The notes under the pieces are model-generated. The model saw only the letters and a list, made by a program, of their open reading frames with translations. It was not told the origin of the DNA and did not search any database. 64,000 nt of DNA. Source: Aliiruegeria lutimaris. GTDB lineage: Bacteria; Pseudomonadota; Alphaproteobacteria; Rhodobacterales; Rhodobacteraceae. Position numbers and translations under genes: made by a program. The stretch is taken from the NCBI RefSeq assembly GCF_900099935.1, contig NZ_FNEK01000009.1, positions 46,350 through 110,349 of the forward strand, read 5' to 3'. Positions within the stretch are counted from its first letter, which is position 1. The number at the start of each line of letters is the position of its first letter. Below are positions 26,980-35,967 of this stretch, piece by piece.

Positions 26980-28194
26980 ATGGAACGATTTACCTTTGTC
27001 GGTGCGCAGGGCCACCCGCTCGCCGCCCGACTCGACCGCCCCGAGGGGGCGCACCTGGCCACGGCGGTCTTTGCCCATTGTTTCTCCTGCTCCAAGGATA
27101 TCGCGGCGGCGCGACGTATTTCGCAGCGTTTGGCGATGATGGGCATCGCGGTGCTGCGCTTCGATTTCACCGGCCTTGGCCATTCGGAAGGGGAGTTCCA
27201 GAACACGACCTTCACGTCGAATGTCGGCGACATCGAAGCAGCGGCAGCGCATCTGGCGGAACTCGGCATGGCCCCGAGCCTGATGATCGGCCATTCGCTG
27301 GGTGGTGCGGCGATTCTGAAGGCCGCGGGCCGGATTGACAGCGTCAAGGCAGTGGCGACATTGGCTGCACCGTTCGACCCCGGTCATGTCACGCATAATT
27401 TTCGCGACGCGCTGCCAAGGATAGCGGCAGACGGCGCCGCCGAGGTCGATCTTGGCGGACGGCCTTTCCGCATTGGGCAGGATTTCGTGCTGGACGCGAT
27501 CGAAACCGATCTGACCAGGGAAATCGCGTCGCTCCGCCGCGCCCTGCTCGTCATGCACGCGCCGCTGGACGACGTGGTTTCGATCGACAACGCTACCGCG
27601 ATCTTCACGTCGGCACGGCATCCGAAGAGCTTTGTCACCCTGGATGATGCCGATCACCTTCTGAGCCGGGCGGAAGATGCCGAATATGCCGCCGAGGTCA
27701 TCGCCGCCTGGGCCGGGCGCTATCTCGACCTGCGCGCCCCTGCCCCGCCGCCGGGCGCACCCGAGGGCGTCGTGCGCTCGTCGGAGGCCGATCCGGCGGG
27801 GTTCCTGCAGGACATCAACGCCGGCGCGCATCACTACATCCAGGCCGATGAACCGGCGGCCTATGGTGGCACGGACCGGGGCATGAGCCCATACGGGCTG
27901 CTCTCGGCCGCGTTGGCCAGTTGCACTTCGATGACGATCCGCATGTATGCGCGCCGCAAGGGGTGGCCGTTGGAGCATGTCTCGGTCGAGGTCACGCATG
28001 ACAAGGTCCACGCTCAGGACAGCGACCTGACCGGCCCGAACCGGATCGACCGATTCGAGCGGCGGGTGCGTCTGGACGGGGCGCTCGATGCCGAGCAGCG
28101 GGCGCGCCTGATGGATATTGCCAACCGCTGCCCTGTGCACAAGACGCTTGAAGCGGGCGCGAAAGTGGTGACACGGGAGGTTCCGGCGAAATAG
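26980..28194 (+). CDS. alpha/beta hydrolase fused to OsmC-like domain
   Basis: 404 aa fusion. Residues about 1-255 are an alpha/beta hydrolase (FAHCFSCSKD oxyanion region, nucleophile elbow LMIGHSLGGAAIL, LVMHAPLDDVV, DDADHLLS holding the His). Residues about 270-404 are an OsmC/Ohr fold with SPYGLLSAALASCTSMTIRMYA and a second Cys in NRCPVHKTLEAGA. The two cysteines are the peroxidatic pair expected for OsmC-type hydroperoxide reduction. The fusion is a known architecture and joins ester hydrolysis to thiol peroxide reduction; the physiological substrate is unknown. Confidence 0.9.
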   Translation: MERFTFVGAQGHPLAARLDRPEGAHLATAVFAHCFSCSKDIAAARRISQRLAMMGIAVLRFDFTGLGHSEGEFQNTTFTSNVGDIEAAAAHLAELGMAPSLMIGHSLGGAAILKAAGRIDSVKAVATLAAPFDPGHVTHNFRDALPRIAADGAAEVDLGGRPFRIGQDFVLDAIETDLTREIASLRRALLVMHAPLDDVVSIDNATAIFTSARHPKSFVTLDDADHLLSRAEDAEYAAEVIAAWAGRYLDLRAPAPPPGAPEGVVRSSEADPAGFLQDINAGAHHYIQADEPAAYGGTDRGMSPYGLLSAALASCTSMTIRMYARRKGWPLEHVSVEVTHDKVHAQDSDLTGPNRIDRFERRVRLDGALDAEQRARLMDIANRCPVHKTLEAGAKVVTREVPAK

Positions 28195-28272
28195 CGCCAA
28201 GTTGCTCCGGCGCCCCGGCTGGACAAGCGTCGCCGCGCGGGCCAAGGTCGCGCCGTGCGTCAGGAGAAGAAT

Positions 28273-29211
28273 ATGCCCCCCCGCAAGATCATCATCGACA
28301 CCGACCCCGGACAGGACGACGCCGTCGCGATCCTGCTTGCGCTGGCTTCGCCGGAACTGGAGGTACTGGCAATCACCGCCGTCGCCGGAAACGTTCCGCT
28401 CGACAAGACGTCCCGCAACGCTCGCGTCATCTGCGAGCTTGCCGGCCGGCGCGACGTGCCCGTGCACGAGGGTTGCGACGCACCGTTGAAACGCAAGCTC
28501 GTCACCGCCGAGCATGTGCATGGCAAGACGGGGCTGGACGGCTACGACCTGCCCGACCCGAGCATACCGGTGGCGGACCTGCACGCGGTGGAGGCGATCA
28601 TCCACCACGTCCGCCGCGAACCGCCAGGCACGGTCACGCTCTGTCCGCTCGGCCCGCTCACCAACGTGGCCACCGCGCTGGAGCGCGCACCGGATATCGC
28701 CGAGCGGCTGGCCGGGATCGTCCTGATGGGCGGGGCCTATTTCGAGGTCGGCAACGTCACGCCGGCGGCCGAGTTCAACATCTATGTCGATCCGGAAGCG
28801 GCCGAGATCGTGATGAAGAGCGGCATCGATATCACCATCCTGCCGCTCGATGTGACGCATAAAGCGCTCATCACAAACGAATGGCTGGCAAAGGTCGCCG
28901 CGCTGGACACGCCTGTTGCCCGCGTCGTCTCGGCCTGGCTGGATTTCTACGAGCGTTTCGACCTCGAGAAATATGGCGGCGCCGGTGGCCCGCTGCATGA
29001 CCCTTGCGTCATTGCATGGCTGCTGAAACCGGAGCTGTTCAGCGGCAAACATATCAATGTCGAGATAGAGACCCATAGCGCGTTGACCCGCGGCATGACC
29101 GTCGCCGATTGGTGGGGCGTGACGGACCGCCCGCCCAACGCGACCTTCATTGGCGACGTCGACGCGAAGGGCTTTTTCGACCTGCTCCTGGAAAGGCTGG
29201 CGCGGCTGTGA
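28273..29211 (+). CDS. nucleoside hydrolase
   Basis: 312 aa inosine/uridine-preferring nucleoside N-ribohydrolase family. The calcium-binding Asp cluster DTDPGQDDAVAILLAL sits at residues 9-24. Other motifs are TAVAGNVPLDKTSRN, TLCPLGPLTNVATAL, GIVLMGGAYFEVGNVTPAAE and FNIYVDPEAA, with the catalytic-site His near HDPCVIAW. It releases ribose from nucleosides for purine or pyrimidine salvage. ATG 28273 follows AGGAGAAGA; a GTG six codons upstream is less likely. The stop overlaps the GrpB start. Confidence 0.92.
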   Translation: MPPRKIIIDTDPGQDDAVAILLALASPELEVLAITAVAGNVPLDKTSRNARVICELAGRRDVPVHEGCDAPLKRKLVTAEHVHGKTGLDGYDLPDPSIPVADLHAVEAIIHHVRREPPGTVTLCPLGPLTNVATALERAPDIAERLAGIVLMGGAYFEVGNVTPAAEFNIYVDPEAAEIVMKSGIDITILPLDVTHKALITNEWLAKVAALDTPVARVVSAWLDFYERFDLEKYGGAGGPLHDPCVIAWLLKPELFSGKHINVEIETHSALTRGMTVADWWGVTDRPPNATFIGDVDAKGFFDLLLERLARL

Positions 29212-29735
29212 GGATCGACATCCTTCCCTATGACCCCGCCTGGGCCGACATGGCGGCGAAGGAAACCGAGCGTTGGGAAAAGGCGCTCGGCACGGCCCTG
29301 CGGGAGGTACACCATATTGGTTCGACCGCGGTTCCGGGTCTGTCGGCCATGCCGGTCATCGACCTGATCCCGGTGATTGCGCCGACGATCGATCTCGATG
29401 CACTTCAAACGCTCGTCAATGCCATGGGCTATGAATGGCTTGGCGAACACGGCCTGCCACGTCGGCGCTACTGCCGCCGTTCCAGCCCGGCGAACGGGAA
29501 ACACCTTGTGCAGGCCCATTGCTGGCCCGTGGGCGACAGCGCGATCCTGCGCCATCTGGCCTTTCGCGACGCGCTGCGGGCGGACCCGCTGCTGCGGGGG
29601 GCTTACGAGACGCGCAAACGGCATTGTGCATCGCTTCACCGCGACGATTCGGCGGCATATGCGGCGTGCAAGTCCGGTTGGATCAATACGGCGGAAGCCC
29701 GGGCCTTGAAGGCGCGTGCAGGAGAGGACGGATGA
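29208..29735 (+). CDS. GrpB family protein (nucleotidyltransferase-like)
   Basis: 175 aa. VRIDILPYDPAWADMAAKE at the start and VHHIGSTAVPGLSAMPVIDL with the GS...D pattern identify the GrpB/UPF0157 family, a nucleotidyltransferase-like fold. The GTG at 29208 overlaps the upstream stop (GTGA). The biochemical role of the family is poorly known. It is the second of three overlapping genes with the nucleoside hydrolase and a GNAT acetyltransferase. Confidence 0.87.
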   Translation: MRIDILPYDPAWADMAAKETERWEKALGTALREVHHIGSTAVPGLSAMPVIDLIPVIAPTIDLDALQTLVNAMGYEWLGEHGLPRRRYCRRSSPANGKHLVQAHCWPVGDSAILRHLAFRDALRADPLLRGAYETRKRHCASLHRDDSAAYAACKSGWINTAEARALKARAGEDG

Positions 29736-30187
29736 AGACCAAGCTTCACATGGCCCGGCCCGAGGACCTGCAGAAACTCCTCGCCATGGTCGCGGCGTTC
29801 CACGCCGAATTCGGAATCGTTCAGGATGACGACACCCGGCTCGCCGCCGTTCTGCCGCTGCTGGAAGGCTCGCCGCTCGGCGTTGTCTATATTCTCGGGC
29901 CGCGCAACGCGCCAGTCGGCTATGTTTCCATCAGTTTCGGCTGGTCGATCGCGCTAGGCGGGATCGACGGCTGTATCGATGAATTCTGGATACGTCCGGC
30001 CGTGCGCGGCAAGGGCATGGGCGGCGAGGCACTGTCGGCGCTGATCCGGGCGTTAAGCGATGCCGGCGTGCGGGCGCTGCATCTTGAAACGGACCGGCAG
30101 AGCCCGGTTGGCCGGCTCTATGAGCGCCTTGGCTTCGAGCGGCGGGAAAAATCCTGCCTGATGTCCGCTGATCTGACTCGGCCCTGA
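29732..30187 (+). CDS. GNAT family N-acetyltransferase
   Basis: 151 aa. The acetyl-CoA binding motif A is seen as IDEFWIRPAVRGKGMGGEAL and the C-terminal motif B as LYERLGFERREKS. The substrate cannot be read. It starts at ATG 29732 (ATGA overlap with the GrpB stop), so the three genes are translated as a unit. 15 bp separate it from the convergent extensin-like gene. Confidence 0.88.
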   Translation: MKTKLHMARPEDLQKLLAMVAAFHAEFGIVQDDDTRLAAVLPLLEGSPLGVVYILGPRNAPVGYVSISFGWSIALGGIDGCIDEFWIRPAVRGKGMGGEALSALIRALSDAGVRALHLETDRQSPVGRLYERLGFERREKSCLMSADLTRP

Positions 30188-30202
30188 TCGGGGCCGCAGC
30201 CG

Positions 30203-31258
30203 CTACCGGCAATAGGAGCCGCTGCGATAGCGGGCGGTGTCGACGTGGAAATGGTCCTGGTGGTAGCGGTCCGCATTCGGCCCGAGCACGGTGCCGAAGG
30301 GGCCGCAGGCGGAGCGGTGGATCTCACGCATGGTCTTGGACCATTTACGCGACCGCCAGTCCGAGGCAACGCTCAGCTCGGTGCCGTTGTTCAGCCGGAT
30401 CGCAGAGATATCCACCGCATTTCCCTTGGCATGTTCCGACAGACGGCCGCCGGAGCGGTTGTTCCGGTTTCGGCAAGAATAATGAGCCGCGACCTTGAGC
30501 TCCTTCACACCGCCGCCCTTGCGCCCGATGGCCGGCTTGATGCCATTCTCGACCCAATTGTTGAGCGCCTTGGCCGTCTCACAGTCAATCGTCGCCGGTT
30601 GGCTGAGCGTCACGCCCGCGATCGAGGTAACGCGGACCGGGTTGGCAATGCCGCAGCCTCTGCCCGGGTTGCCGAAACTCGCCTTCACCGTTCCCTTGAT
30701 CCCGTTCACGCCGCAGATGGAGCCCTTTCGGGAATATCCGCCGGCACGGTTGCGGAACAATTTGCCGAAAGCCGCCGGACGCGCCTTGGGATAGGTCGTC
30801 TCGGACCGGGAGGCCGTGTTTGCAGAGGCGGGAATGACGGAATAGCCCGCAAGGGGGTGGACCGGTCGCGCCGTCGGACGGGTGTCGGAATTGAAATGGA
30901 TCCGGGTGACCATGCGGGTCACTTCCAGCTGGGAATCGGCGGCAACTTCTTGCTCATGGAACAGCCCGCCACGCGGACGCGGACGAATTTCGGCACCGGT
31001 ATGGACCGGAACACCCGCTGGTGTGACGATGGAGAGCGGCGTTGCATCGGGCGCTTCGGCGGTCTTTTTCAGTGTCGCCGAATCGACGACAGCCATGGCA
31101 AGAACGGGCGCCTCGCCCGTCACGCGCGGCACAGGCCGCAAGCTGACCGAAGGCGCTTCGGCGGCCGAAATACTGGCTGAAAACAGCAGGGCAGCGCAAA
31201 AGCCAAGCCGCACCAAACTTCCAAGCCCACGGCCCGCGTTGCGCCGCTCGATTGTCAT
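30203..31258 (-). CDS. extensin-like family exported protein
   Basis: 351 aa. Signal peptide (LVRLGFCAALLFSASISAAEA), a variable linker to about residue 180, then an extensin-like C-terminal domain: SICGVNGIKGTVKASFGNPG, GCGIANPVRVTSIAGVTLS, AHYSCRNRNNRSGGRLSEHA, KGNAVDISAIRLNNG and a final HQDHFHVD. The H..D..H pattern resembles D-Ala-D-Ala carboxypeptidase-like (VanY/DacB fold) metal sites, so a cell-wall role is plausible. Its start overlaps the tyrC stop by four bases. Confidence 0.87.
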   Translation of the reverse strand: MTIERRNAGRGLGSLVRLGFCAALLFSASISAAEAPSVSLRPVPRVTGEAPVLAMAVVDSATLKKTAEAPDATPLSIVTPAGVPVHTGAEIRPRPRGGLFHEQEVAADSQLEVTRMVTRIHFNSDTRPTARPVHPLAGYSVIPASANTASRSETTYPKARPAAFGKLFRNRAGGYSRKGSICGVNGIKGTVKASFGNPGRGCGIANPVRVTSIAGVTLSQPATIDCETAKALNNWVENGIKPAIGRKGGGVKELKVAAHYSCRNRNNRSGGRLSEHAKGNAVDISAIRLNNGTELSVASDWRSRKWSKTMREIHRSACGPFGTVLGPNADRYHQDHFHVDTARYRSGSYCR

Positions 31259-32178
31259 TCCTTCGCTCCCTTTCCGCGCCCGAAATCGGGCGCGTCGGTA
31301 TCCTGCCCAGCCTCGATAATACCACGGCGGATGGCCCGTGTACGGGTGAAATAGTCGAAGAGTAGGTCGCCATCACCCTTGCGGATCGCCCGTTGTAGCG
31401 ACATGAGTTCCTCGATGAAGCGCCCGAGGATCTCCATCGTGGCGTCCTTGTTGTTGAGGAACACGTCGCGCCACATGGTCGGATCGGAAGCCGCGATGCG
31501 GGTGAAGTCCCGGAAACCGGCGGCGGAATACTTGATCACCTCGCTATCGGTCACCCGGCGCAGGTCATCGGCGACGCCGACCATCGTATAGGCGATCAGG
31601 TGCGGCGCATGCGAGGTCACCATCAGAACGAGGTCATGGTGCTCCGGGTCCATCACCTCGACATTGGCGCCCAGGCCGACCCAGAACTGTTCAAGCCTGG
31701 AAAGCGCAGCCGGGTCGACATCGCCATCCGGCACGATCAGCGTATAGCGGTTCTGGAAAAGCTCGGCGAAGCCTGAGCGCGGGCCGGAATGCTCCGTGCC
31801 GGCCAGTGGGTGGGCCGGGATGAAATGCACGCCCTCGGGCATGTGCGGCGCGACCGCGTCGATCACCGCGCGCTTTACCGAACCGACATCGGTCACCGTG
31901 CAGCCCGGTTTCAGATGCGGTCCGATCTCCTCGGCCACGCGCCCCATCGCACCGACTGGAACGCAGAGCACCACCAGGTCGGCATCCTTGACCGCTTCGA
32001 CAGCAGTCTCGGCAACGATGTCGCAAAGCCCGTCCTCGCGGGCAATCGCACGGGTTTCGGCAGAGCGCGCCGTTCCGGTAATCTCGCCCTGCAACCCTGC
32101 GCGACGCCCTGCATGGATCATCGAGGAGGCAATCAGGCCCAGGCCGATATAGGCGACGCGTTCGTAGATCCGGCTCAT
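31255..32178 (-). CDS. tyrC: prephenate/arogenate dehydrogenase
   Basis: 307 aa. NAD-binding motif [20 protein letters not shown] at the N-terminus, [35 protein letters not shown] (substrate His/Ser) and [18 protein letters not shown]. It oxidises prephenate or arogenate in tyrosine synthesis. The upstream gene hisC encodes an aminotransferase often used for aromatic amino acids; the start at 32178 overlaps the hisC stop. tyrA is an alternative name if the cyclohexadienyl specificity differs. Confidence 0.92.
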   Translation of the reverse strand: MSRIYERVAYIGLGLIASSMIHAGRRAGLQGEITGTARSAETRAIAREDGLCDIVAETAVEAVKDADLVVLCVPVGAMGRVAEEIGPHLKPGCTVTDVGSVKRAVIDAVAPHMPEGVHFIPAHPLAGTEHSGPRSGFAELFQNRYTLIVPDGDVDPAALSRLEQFWVGLGANVEVMDPEHHDLVLMVTSHAPHLIAYTMVGVADDLRRVTDSEVIKYSAAGFRDFTRIAASDPTMWRDVFLNNKDATMEILGRFIEELMSLQRAIRKGDGDLLFDYFTRTRAIRRGIIEAGQDTDAPDFGRGKGAKE

Positions 32179-33260
32179 TTGCGGCCCTCCTGGTAAGTAC
32201 GGATACCGTCGATCACCCGCTGGCAGCCGGCCTCGTCGCCCACGGTGATGCGCAGGCACTGCGGCAAGCCATAGCCCGCGACACGCCGCACGATCACGCC
32301 CTGCGACTTCAGGTGCAGATCCACCGCCTCCGCCTCAGATTGGTCGGCGAAGCGGGCCAGCACGAAATTAGCAAGGCTGGTATCGCAGGGGATGCCAAGC
32401 GCGGCCAACTGCTCCGACAGCCAGACCCGCATGCGCGCATTCTCCCTCGTGCAGCGGTTGGCCCAATCGCGGTCACGAACCGCGGCAATGGCGCCGGACA
32501 TCTGGATTTCCGAGAGGTTGAAGGGCTGCCGTATACGGCTCAGCACCTCGATGATCTGCTTCGGCCCATAGCCCCAGCCAACCCGCAATCCGCCAAGCCC
32601 GTAGAGCTTGGAGAAGGTGCGCGTCATGAAGACGTTGTCGCGACTGTCGACGAGCGACACGCCACCGTCATACCCGTCGACGAACTCGGCATAGGCACCG
32701 TCCAGCACCAGGATCGCCCCCTCGGGCAGCCCGTCGGCAAGCCGCGACAACTCATTGCCGCCGATCATCGTACCCGTGGGGTTGTTCGGGTTGGCGATGA
32801 AGACGAGCTTCGTGCGCTCCGTGCAGGCTGCCAGAAGCGCATCCACATCCGTAACCCGCTCGCGCTCGGGGGCTTCCACCGGCGTCGCCCCAGCCGCAAG
32901 CCCGAGGATGCGATACATGGCAAAGCCGTGCTCGGTATAGAGCACCTCGTCGCCCGGTCCCGCATAGGCCTGACAGAGGAATTGCAGGATTTCGTCGGAG
33001 CCCACGCCACAGATGATCCGCTCCGGGTCCAGCCCATGCACCTCTCCGATCGCCGCACGCAGCGGCGCGTGGTCAGTGTTCGGGTAGCGATGCACCTCGG
33101 CGATGGCGGCGGCGATCGCTTCCTTCGCCTTCGGGCTCGGACCAAAGGGGTTCTCGTTTGCGCTCAACTTGAGAATGTCGCGCACGCCCTCAACATGGCT
33201 CTCCCCGCTCTGGTAAAGAGCGATGTCCATGATGCCGGGCTGGGGAGTGATCTGCGTCAT
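32175..33260 (-). CDS. hisC: histidinol-phosphate / aromatic aminotransferase
   Basis: 361 aa fold-type I PLP enzyme. [70 protein letters not shown] and the PLP lysine in [16 protein letters not shown] are all present. Known role: histidinol-phosphate transamination. The operon with tyrC suggests it also serves phenylalanine/tyrosine synthesis. Start at 33260 ([16 protein letters not shown]). Confidence 0.94.
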   Translation of the reverse strand: MTQITPQPGIMDIALYQSGESHVEGVRDILKLSANENPFGPSPKAKEAIAAAIAEVHRYPNTDHAPLRAAIGEVHGLDPERIICGVGSDEILQFLCQAYAGPGDEVLYTEHGFAMYRILGLAAGATPVEAPERERVTDVDALLAACTERTKLVFIANPNNPTGTMIGGNELSRLADGLPEGAILVLDGAYAEFVDGYDGGVSLVDSRDNVFMTRTFSKLYGLGGLRVGWGYGPKQIIEVLSRIRQPFNLSEIQMSGAIAAVRDRDWANRCTRENARMRVWLSEQLAALGIPCDTSLANFVLARFADQSEAEAVDLHLKSQGVIVRRVAGYGLPQCLRITVGDEAGCQRVIDGIRTYQEGRK

Positions 33261-33340
33261 AGGGGCCTCCGTTCCGGGCGGTTTTAGAGCAGTTCCGGCC
33301 CGAGAAAAATATGGAATTCGCCGCGACGATTGCCTCGGCC

Positions 33341-33380
33341 CAAAGAAAAACGGCCGCCCCGGTTTCCCGGAGCGGCCGCC
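33341..33380 (-). terminator. rho-independent terminator of rpsD
   Basis: On the minus strand a 12-bp stem CGGCCGCTCCGG/CCGGGGCGGCCG with one G-U pair and the loop GAAA is followed by TTTTTCTTTG. It lies about 20 bp past the rpsD stop. Confidence 0.88.
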
Positions 33381-33399
33381 TGATCGAAACGTTCGGAAC

Positions 33400-34020
33400 T
33401 TAGTTCTGAGCGTAGTATTCGATGACGAGGTTCGGCTCCATCTGCACCGCGTAGGGCACATCGGCGAGGCCCGGCATGCGCACGAAAGTGGCGGTCATCT
33501 TGGAATGGTCGGCGTCGATGTAATCGGGCACATCGCGCTCGGCGAGGCCGACGGCCTCCAGCACGATGGCGAGTTGCTTGGAGCTGTCACGCACCTCGAC
33601 GACATCGCCTTCCTTGACACGGTAGGAGGGGATGTTCACGCGCTTGCCGTTCACGAGCACATGGCCGTGGTTCACGAACTGGCGGGCGGCGAAAATGGTC
33701 GGCACGAACTTGGCGCGATAGACGACGGCGTCCAGGCGACGCTCCAGCAGGCCGATCAGGTTCTCACCGGTGTCGCCGCGCACACGCTCGGCTTCGGAAT
33801 AGATACGGCGGAACTGCTTCTCGGTCAGGTCGCCATAGTAGCCCTTCAGCTTCTGCTTGGCGCGCAGCTGCAGACCGAAGTCGGACATCTTGCCCTTGCG
33901 GCGCTGGCCGTGCTGGCCCGGGCCGTACTCGCGGCGGTTGACGGGGGATTTGGGGCGGCCCCAAATGTTTTCGCCCATGCGGCGGTCGATCTTGTACTTG
34001 GCAGACGTGCGTTTGGTCAC
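33400..34020 (-). CDS. rpsD: 30S ribosomal protein S4
   Basis: 206 aa. Basic N-terminus ([20 protein letters not shown]), [38 protein letters not shown] and an S4 RNA-binding domain ([40 protein letters not shown]). It organises 16S rRNA early in assembly. In this position it is a stand-alone gene, not in the alpha operon, as usual for alphaproteobacteria. Confidence 0.98.
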   Translation of the reverse strand: MTKRTSAKYKIDRRMGENIWGRPKSPVNRREYGPGQHGQRRKGKMSDFGLQLRAKQKLKGYYGDLTEKQFRRIYSEAERVRGDTGENLIGLLERRLDAVVYRAKFVPTIFAARQFVNHGHVLVNGKRVNIPSYRVKEGDVVEVRDSSKQLAIVLEAVGLAERDVPDYIDADHSKMTATFVRMPGLADVPYAVQMEPNLVIEYYAQN

Positions 34021-34255
34021 GGCTGATCTCCTTCGTTAGCGCGGCGCCCGTGAACGAAAAGCCTGGGGCACCTATGAAGGGCGTTGTCCTTTCCCTTGCG
34101 GGAGACAGGCATCCCCTTGCGGGGGCCACCAACACCAATGAATAGCCCGGCACGAATGCCGGGTTGGGGCTCTCTATTGCGGCTATGGCAGGGAGTCAAG
34201 CCGTGCGGGGCGCCTCGCCCCATCGCAATCTTTGCGACCGCGCCCGCTTTCCCGG

Positions 34256-34284
34256 TTGACGCCGCTGCCGTCAAACCATAGAGA
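34256..34284 (+). promoter_or_regulatory. promoter of tRNA-Cys
   Basis: TTGACG at 34256-34261, a 17-base spacer, then TAGAGA at 34279-34284; the mature tRNA starts 13 bases later. Spacing and -35 fit a sigma-70 promoter, with a weak -10. The region between rpsD and here (34021-34255) also holds a hairpin CCCGGCA-CGAA-TGCCGGG near 34145. Confidence 0.6.
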
Positions 34285-34297
34285 ACCATGACACTTC

Positions 34298-34371
34298 GGC
34301 GAGTTGGCGGAGTGGTGACGCAGCGGATTGCAAATCCGTGTACACCGGTTCGATTCCGGTACTCGCCTCCA
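34298..34371 (+). tRNA. tRNA-Cys (anticodon GCA)
   Basis: 74 bases including an encoded CCA. The acceptor stem GGCGAGT pairs with ACTCGCC, the T arm reads CCGGTTCGATTCCGG, and the anticodon loop TTGCAAA within GGATTGCAAATCC gives GCA. All stems pair fully. It stands alone with its own promoter. Confidence 0.96.
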
Positions 34372-34506
34372 ATACTTTCAAAAATGTTCCGCGATTTTCG
34401 CGGCCGTGCGGTCGCTTTCATGCCCCCTTTTTAAGGTCGCTTGGAATCTGCACGACAGCGGCCGGGGCGCATTCGCAAGGCTCTCTCCGCTCTCCGACCC
34501 GGTATT

Positions 34507-34543
34507 TGGCAAGTTTGGTCAAAAACCTGGCAAGCTCGGTCAA
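34507..34543 (+). promoter_or_regulatory. tandem 21-bp-spaced direct repeats, possible operator
   Basis: TGGCAAGTTTGGTCAA (34507-34522) and TGGCAAGCTCGGTCAA (34528-34543) match at 14 of 16 positions and start exactly 21 bases apart, two helical turns. They lie 62 bases before the NmrA-family start in a non-coding stretch. Confidence 0.45.
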
Positions 34544-34604
34544 TACTGCGTCCCGGCGCGACTTCTATCCCTTGGCCAACAACCCGAGCCAAGGAGCAAG
34601 TCCC

Positions 34605-35432
34605 ATGCAAACAAGTCCCATCCTCGTTATTGGCGCCACCGGCAAGACCGGCTCCCGCGTCGCCACCCGATTGGAGGCGCGTGGCCATCCGGTCCGACGC
34701 GGTTCGCGCAAATCCGCAACACCCTTCGATTGGGAAGCACCCGAAACCTGGGCCGCTGCGCTGGAGGGGGTCCGGTCGGCCTATGTCACCTACTTCCCAG
34801 ATCTCGCCTTCCCCGGTGCTGTCGAAAAGCTGGAAGCTCTCTGCGAGGCCGCAAAGGCCGCGAGCGTCGAGCACCTCGTTCTGCTCTCCGGACGGGGGGA
34901 GCACCACGCCCGGCAGGGAGAGGAGGTTGTTCGCAAGTCGGGCATGGACTTCACCATTGTCCGCGCCGCCTGGTTCGCGCAAAACTTTTCCGAAGGATAC
35001 CTGCGCGATCCGATCCTGGCAGGTGTGCTGCCAATGCCGGGTGGAAACGTCCGGGAGCCGATCATCGATATCGACGACATCGCCGATGTCGTGGTGACCG
35101 CGCTGACGGAAGAGGGCCACAGGGGTGAACTCTACGAAGTGACGGGGCCGCGGCTCCTGACCTTTGCCGACATGGCCACGGAACTGTCTGCTGCAATCGG
35201 CCGCCCTATCCAGCATGTCCCGATCTCGTTCGAAGACTTCCACGCCGAGATCGCGCAGGCGGGCGGTGGCTTCGTGGCCGACGTTTTCACCGCGATCGCG
35301 CGCGAGACGCTGGACGGACGCAATGCCAACCTTGCCGATGGCGTACAGCGTGCCCTTGGGCGCCCCCCGCGGGATTTTGCGGATTTCGCCAAGGCCACGG
35401 CCAGCACCGGCGCTTGGTCGGTTGCGGCCTGA
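34605..35432 (+). CDS. NmrA-like NAD(P)-binding protein
   Basis: 275 aa short-chain (atypical SDR) protein. ILVIGATGKTGSRVATRLEA is the dinucleotide-binding motif (GxxGxxG). VEHLVLLSGRGEHHARQGEE, FTIVRAAWFAQNFSEGYLRD and VREPIIDIDDIADVVVTAL are typical of NmrA/azoreductase-like sensors of redox state. A catalytic YxxxK is not evident. It is followed after 33 bp by a DUF4345-like membrane protein, a common pairing. Confidence 0.85.
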   Translation: MQTSPILVIGATGKTGSRVATRLEARGHPVRRGSRKSATPFDWEAPETWAAALEGVRSAYVTYFPDLAFPGAVEKLEALCEAAKAASVEHLVLLSGRGEHHARQGEEVVRKSGMDFTIVRAAWFAQNFSEGYLRDPILAGVLPMPGGNVREPIIDIDDIADVVVTALTEEGHRGELYEVTGPRLLTFADMATELSAAIGRPIQHVPISFEDFHAEIAQAGGGFVADVFTAIARETLDGRNANLADGVQRALGRPPRDFADFAKATASTGAWSVAA

Positions 35433-35465
35433 CTTGCGAGAACTTCGATCCTGAAAGGACATTGC

Positions 35466-35891
35466 ATGACCCTCACCAGATTTGAGAAGATCGCCCTCGG
35501 TATTGCCGGTGTCACGGCACTTGGCATCGGCGCATTCATACTGCTCGCGCCGCAGGCCTTCTACGCCAGCTACGGCATCACTCTTGGTAACGACCCCAAC
35601 CTTCGAAGCGAATTGCGCGCCCCGGCCGCCAGCCTCGCGGCCTTTGGCGTCCTCATGCTGGCCGGCATAATGCGCGAAAAGCTGAGCCAGGTCTCTATCG
35701 TGGCGGCACTGACCGTGTTTCTCGCCTTCCCGGCCGGGCGGCTCGTCGGCGTCATTGCCGACGGTGTGCCCTCGGGCAGCGTTATGGGCGCCCTCGTCAT
35801 CGAACTGGCGATCGCGGGACTGTGCCTGCTCGCCTTCCGCCGTCGGCTCACGCCTCTCGACAGAGACGGCCGCCACGTCACAGCCGTCTGA
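35466..35891 (+). CDS. DUF4345-like small membrane protein
   Basis: 141 aa with four hydrophobic segments: IALGIAGVTALGIGAFILLA, APAASLAAFGVLMLAGI, VSIVAALTVFLAFPAGRLVG and ALVIELAIAGLCLLAF. The motif APQAFYASYGITLGNDPNLR between the first two matches the DUF4345 style. Function unknown. Probably co-transcribed with the NmrA-like gene. Ribosome site AAAGGA just upstream. Confidence 0.75.
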   Translation: MTLTRFEKIALGIAGVTALGIGAFILLAPQAFYASYGITLGNDPNLRSELRAPAASLAAFGVLMLAGIMREKLSQVSIVAALTVFLAFPAGRLVGVIADGVPSGSVMGALVIELAIAGLCLLAFRRRLTPLDRDGRHVTAV

Positions 35892-35967
35892 CGTCTGGTC
35901 CCTGCCTTGGAAGGCTGCAATCGTCGTCGCTCAACAGCGGCGGCGGGGGCGTGGCCAAACGCACCAG

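Noticed and set aside
34143..34165. Hairpin CCCGGCA-CGAA-TGCCGGG as a terminator
   Set aside because: It lies upstream of both flanking transcripts (rpsD to the left, tRNA to the right) and has no T-run on either strand, so there is no transcript for it to end.
34298..34371. tRNA-Cys as an integration site of a genomic island
   Set aside because: No integrase gene or repeat of the tRNA 3' end was seen downstream; the following genes look ordinary.
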